From assembly GCA_003454835.1 (NCBI GenBank), contig DMTA01000153.1:1-15306 (forward strand): 15,306 bases of DNA, in the 5' to 3' direction. Source of the DNA: Achromobacter sp. Its GTDB lineage: Bacteria > Pseudomonadota > Gammaproteobacteria > Burkholderiales > Burkholderiaceae_B. Below the pieces are notes generated by a model that worked only from the letters and a program-made list of their open reading frames with translations, made no database searches and was not told where the DNA came from. How positions within the stretch are numbered: position 1 is the first letter of the stretch; the number at the start of each line of letters is the position of its first letter. A program made the position numbers and the translations under genes. Of the stretch, positions 12,707 to 15,306 are shown one piece after another.

Positions 12707-14383
12707 TCAGGCGTTGATGTCGTTGTCCTTGGATTCGCGCACGAACAGCGTGCCGATGACCAGGGTCATGACCGCGATGATGATCGGATACCACAAGCCG
12801 TCGTAGATGTTGCCGGTGGCAGCCACCACGGCGAACGCGACGGGAGGCAGGAAGCCGCCGAACCAGCCGTTGCCGATGTGGTAGGGCAGGCTCATCGACG
12901 TGTAGCGGATGCGCGTCGGGAACATTTCCACCAGCATGGCGGCGATCGGGCCGTAAACCATGGTCACGTACAGCACCAGGATCGTCAGCAGCACCACGAC
13001 CATTACGTTGTTGGTCTGGGCCGGATCGGCCTTGGCCGGGTAGCCGTGGCTGCGGATGGAGGCGGTCAGCGTCTTGTCGAGTTCAGCGACCTTGGCCTTG
13101 AACTCGGCGGGCGCCAGCGAGCGGCCGTCGAACGAGGTGAACTCTTCATTGCCTATCTTGACGCGGGCCACGGAACCGGCCGGGGCCGCTTCGTTGCGGT
13201 AGTTCACCGAGTTGCGGGCCATGAACGACTTGATCACGTCGCAAGAGCTGGTGAACGACGCCGTGCCTACCGGGTTGAACTGGAACGAGCAGGTGCTGGG
13301 ATCCGCGATCACGGTGACCGGGGCGGTGGCTTGCGCCTTTTCAAGCGCCGGGTTGGCGAAGTGCGTGAGGCCCTGGAAGATCGGGAAGTAGGTCGCGGCA
13401 GCGATCAGGCAGCCCGCCATGATGATCGGCTTGCGGCCGATCCTGTCCGACAGCGCGCCGAAGATCACGAAGAACGGCGTGCCCAGCAGCAGCGCGATGG
13501 CGATCAGGATGTTGGCCGTGTTGGCGTCGACCTTCAGCGTCTGCGTCAGGAAGAACAGCGCGTAGAACTGACCCGTGTACCAGACCACGGCCTGGCCGGC
13601 CGTCAGGCCCAGCAGCGCCAGGATCACGACCTTCAGATTCTTCCATTGGCCGAAGGATTCGGCGATCGGCGCCTTCGAGCCCTTGCCTTCTTCCTTCATA
13701 CGCTTGAAGGTGGGGGATTCGTTCAGTTGCAGCCGGATCCAGACCGAGATGCCAAGCAGCACGACCGAGATCAGGAACGGAATGCGCCAGCCCCAGGCCT
13801 TGAAGTCGTCTTCGCCCATGAACGTGCGGATGCCCAGGATGACCAGCAGCGACAGGAACAGGCCCAGCGTTGCGGTGGTTTGAATCCAGGAGGTGTAGAA
13901 GCCGCGGCGGCCGTGCGGGGCGTGTTCGGCAACGTAGGTCGCCGCGCCGCCGTATTCGCCGCCAAGCGCCAGACCTTGCAAGAGGCGCAGGACGATCAGG
14001 ATGGCGGGAGCGGCCAGGCCGATGCTGGCATAGCTGGGCAGGATGCCGACGAGGAACGTGGACAGACCCATGATCACGATCGTGACCAGGAAGGTGTATT
14101 TACGTCCGACTAGGTCACCCAGCCGGCCGAACACCAGCGCGCCGAACGGCCGCACCGCGAAACCGGCCGCAAAGGCCAGCAGCGCGAAGATGAAGCCCGC
14201 GGTCGGGTTCACGCCGGAGAAGAAGTGTTGGGCAATGATGGCTGCGAGCGAGCCGTAGAGATAAAAGTCATACCACTCGAACACCGTGCCGAGTGAGGAC
14301 GCGAAGATGACCTTGCGCTCCTCCTTGGTCATCGGACGCGGATCCGCGGATGGACCGCGGCCTGCCATGGTAGTTGTGCTCAT
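12707..14383 (-). CDS. MHS-family (metabolite:H+ symporter) MFS transporter (558 aa)
   Basis: This is an inner-membrane proton symporter of the MHS branch (relatives: ProP, ShiA, KgtP, citrate carriers), so the substrate is probably an organic acid or osmolyte; it cannot be named. Signatures are SSLGTVFEWYDFYLYGSLA (29-47), GRLGDLVGRK (86-95), RLLQGLALGGEYGGA (133-147), and the second-half copy GALSDRIGRKP (309-319). Twelve helices can be traced. Between the helix ending near 340 and that starting near 460 lies an unusual loop of about 115 residues with Cys365 and Cys381, by topology outside the cytoplasm; most MHS carriers are near 430-450 residues. The ATG at 14383 has AGGAG close upstream. 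The histidine kinase gene lies 179 bases upstream on the same strand and may control it. Confidence 0.92.
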   Translation of the reverse strand: MSTTTMAGRGPSADPRPMTKEERKVIFASSLGTVFEWYDFYLYGSLAAIIAQHFFSGVNPTAGFIFALLAFAAGFAVRPFGALVFGRLGDLVGRKYTFLVTIVIMGLSTFLVGILPSYASIGLAAPAILIVLRLLQGLALGGEYGGAATYVAEHAPHGRRGFYTSWIQTTATLGLFLSLLVILGIRTFMGEDDFKAWGWRIPFLISVVLLGISVWIRLQLNESPTFKRMKEEGKGSKAPIAESFGQWKNLKVVILALLGLTAGQAVVWYTGQFYALFFLTQTLKVDANTANILIAIALLLGTPFFVIFGALSDRIGRKPIIMAGCLIAAATYFPIFQGLTHFANPALEKAQATAPVTVIADPSTCSFQFNPVGTASFTSSCDVIKSFMARNSVNYRNEAAPAGSVARVKIGNEEFTSFDGRSLAPAEFKAKVAELDKTLTASIRSHGYPAKADPAQTNNVMVVVLLTILVLYVTMVYGPIAAMLVEMFPTRIRYTSMSLPYHIGNGWFGGFLPPVAFAVVAATGNIYDGLWYPIIIAVMTLVIGTLFVRESKDNDINA

Positions 14384-14402
14384 GATGTCTCCTCGTTTTT
14401 AG

Positions 14403-14439
14403 GCCGGCGGTTTTCCGCCGTGCTTGACCCTCCGCCGGC
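14403..14439 (-). promoter_or_regulatory. Competing hairpins in the transporter leader
   Basis: In the minus-strand mRNA, CCGCCGGC (from 14403-14410) can pair either with the nearby CGGCGG (from 14415-14420, loop AAAA) or with the distal GCCGGCGG (from 14432-14439). The hairpins end about 10 bases before the ribosome binding site. No T-run is present, so any effect would be on translation or stability. Confidence 0.4.
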
Positions 14440-14562
14440 GAGACCGACATCGAGCTATCGCCACATTGGGGGCCGAGGCTGACGAGGTTCTGACGTGACC
14501 CTTACTCGAATCTTAAAATTGAAACAAATAGTAATTTCACGGGGGAGTGCTAGGGATAGTCC

Positions 14563-15306
14563 TTAGCTGTCGAGCGTGTCGGGCGGGGGCGTGTAGAGGG
14601 GAAAAACAACGCGGATGCGCGTGCCGGGCAGGTCGGAGTGTTCGGTGGGATGGTCGCCGATTTCCACGTTGGCCTGATGCTTCTGCGTGATTTCGCGCAC
14701 GATCGCCAGCCCCAGTCCGCTGCCATCGGACGTCGTGCCGAGCACACGGTAGAAGCGGTCGAAAACGCGCTCGCGCTCGTCGGGCGCGATGCCCGGTCCG
14801 GAATCCTCGACTTCCAGAATGCCTTGGCCGTCCGCTTGCAGTACGCGCACGGTGATATGGCCGCCGCGCGGGGTGTAGCGAAGCGCGTTGTCGACCAGGT
14901 TGTTCAGCAACTCGGCCAGCAGCAGCGGATTGCCATTGATCTCGACGGGCGTGTCCGCGCCTTCGAACCCCAGGTCCGTGTTGAGCGACAGCGCCAGCGG
15001 CACCCAGTGCATGGTCTGCTCGTAGGCGATGGCGTTGATGTCCGTGCGCGTCAGGCCGATGGCGCTGGGGTTCTCGGCCCGGGCCAGCAACAGCAACTGA
15101 TTGACGAGCCGGGTCGCGCGTTCCGAACCCGTCACGAGCTGGCGCAGGCTGGATTGCATTTCCTCGGGGCTGGCGTCGCGCAGCGCCAGTTCGGCCTGCG
15201 TGCGTAGTCCGGCCAGCGGCGTCTTCAGCTGGTGCGCGGCGTCGGCCACGAACCGGCGCTGCGCCTGCACGTTGGCGGACAGGCGGTCCAGCAGGTCGTT
15301 CATGGC
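14563..15306 (-). CDS. Sensor histidine kinase, C-terminal part (window cuts the 5' end)
   Basis: This is the cytoplasmic kinase core of a two-component sensor, close in motif to TctE/QseC types. The H-box [16 protein letters not shown] carries the phosphorylated His, 24 residues after an internal Met at 15303. The N-box is [17 protein letters not shown], then [20 protein letters not shown] (G1/F boxes) and [12 protein letters not shown] (G2). All catalytic motifs are intact. The Met at 15303 is not the true start: the sensor domain, membrane helices and HAMP must lie beyond the window. The stop TAA is at 14563-14565. By family habit the response regulator gene should be just upstream, outside. 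The transporter follows on the same strand, so uptake of the sensed compound is a fair guess. Confidence 0.93.
   Translation of the reverse strand, partial: AMNDLLDRLSANVQAQRRFVADAAHQLKTPLAGLRTQAELALRDASPEEMQSSLRQLVTGSERATRLVNQLLLLARAENPSAIGLTRTDINAIAYEQTMHWVPLALSLNTDLGFEGADTPVEINGNPLLLAELLNNLVDNALRYTPRGGHITVRVLQADGQGILEVEDSGPGIAPDERERVFDRFYRVLGTTSDGSGLGLAIVREITQKHQANVEIGDHPTEHSDLPGTRIRVVFPLYTPPPDTLDS

Noticed and set aside
12878..14113. A 411-codon open frame on the + strand
   Set aside because: It is antisense to the MHS transporter, rich in Arg, Gln, Asp and Gly with no recognisable domain, while the opposite frame has full family motifs.

Overview
The window reads as a stretch of ordinary chromosome from a GC-rich betaproteobacterium, most likely Alcaligenaceae (Achromobacter or Bordetella type). 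This is inference, resting on the high GC content, an RdgC protein of typical beta/gamma type, a globin-coupled diguanylate cyclase built like BpeGReg of Bordetella pertussis, an entericidin-type lipoprotein, a long (430-residue) aspartate carbamoyltransferase, and many small conserved-looking hypotheticals. I see no transposase, integrase, phage gene, CRISPR array or rRNA.

Layout. 1-890: two small hypothetical genes on the + strand, separated by the first copy of a 98-bp dispersed repeat. 894-3443: a minus-strand pair in which a MocR-type regulator (GntR helix-turn-helix plus aminotransferase fold) overlaps a DedA membrane protein by 4 bp, and a divergent small gene resembling DUF2917 on the + strand. 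3424-3634: initiator tRNA-fMet with its own promoter and a strong terminator. 3765-5703: a small hypothetical gene, the second copy of the 98-bp repeat, and a HI0933/YhiN-type flavoprotein with a short tandem repeat inside it. 5798-6635: two minus-strand genes, one with a Nif11-like N-terminus. 6902-8016: an entericidin-like lipoprotein with terminator, then a lipoprotein and a three-helix membrane protein 3 bp apart. 8021-9408: pyrB-type aspartate carbamoyltransferase with an extra N-terminal helix-turn-helix and operator-like palindromes over its promoter and at its domain junction. 9534-10994: the haem-globin diguanylate cyclase. 11047-11946: rdgC on the minus strand. 12098-12307: a small two-helix membrane protein. 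12308-12706: a gene-free stretch with three intrinsic terminators. 12707-14383: an MHS-family transporter. 14563-15306: the C-terminal part of a sensor histidine kinase, cut by the window edge, on the same strand and upstream of the transporter.

How the parts may work together. Most loci are independent housekeeping or accessory units. The plausible functional links are: the MocR regulator with DedA and the divergent DUF2917-like gene; the sensor kinase with the transporter; and the carbamoyltransferase with its own promoter, through its helix-turn-helix. The most interesting points are that possible self-regulated enzyme, the paired 98-bp repeats carrying opposed DnaA-box-like 9-mers, and the Nif11-like gene with its uncharacterised partner. 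No clear-cut novel defence or mobile system is visible.
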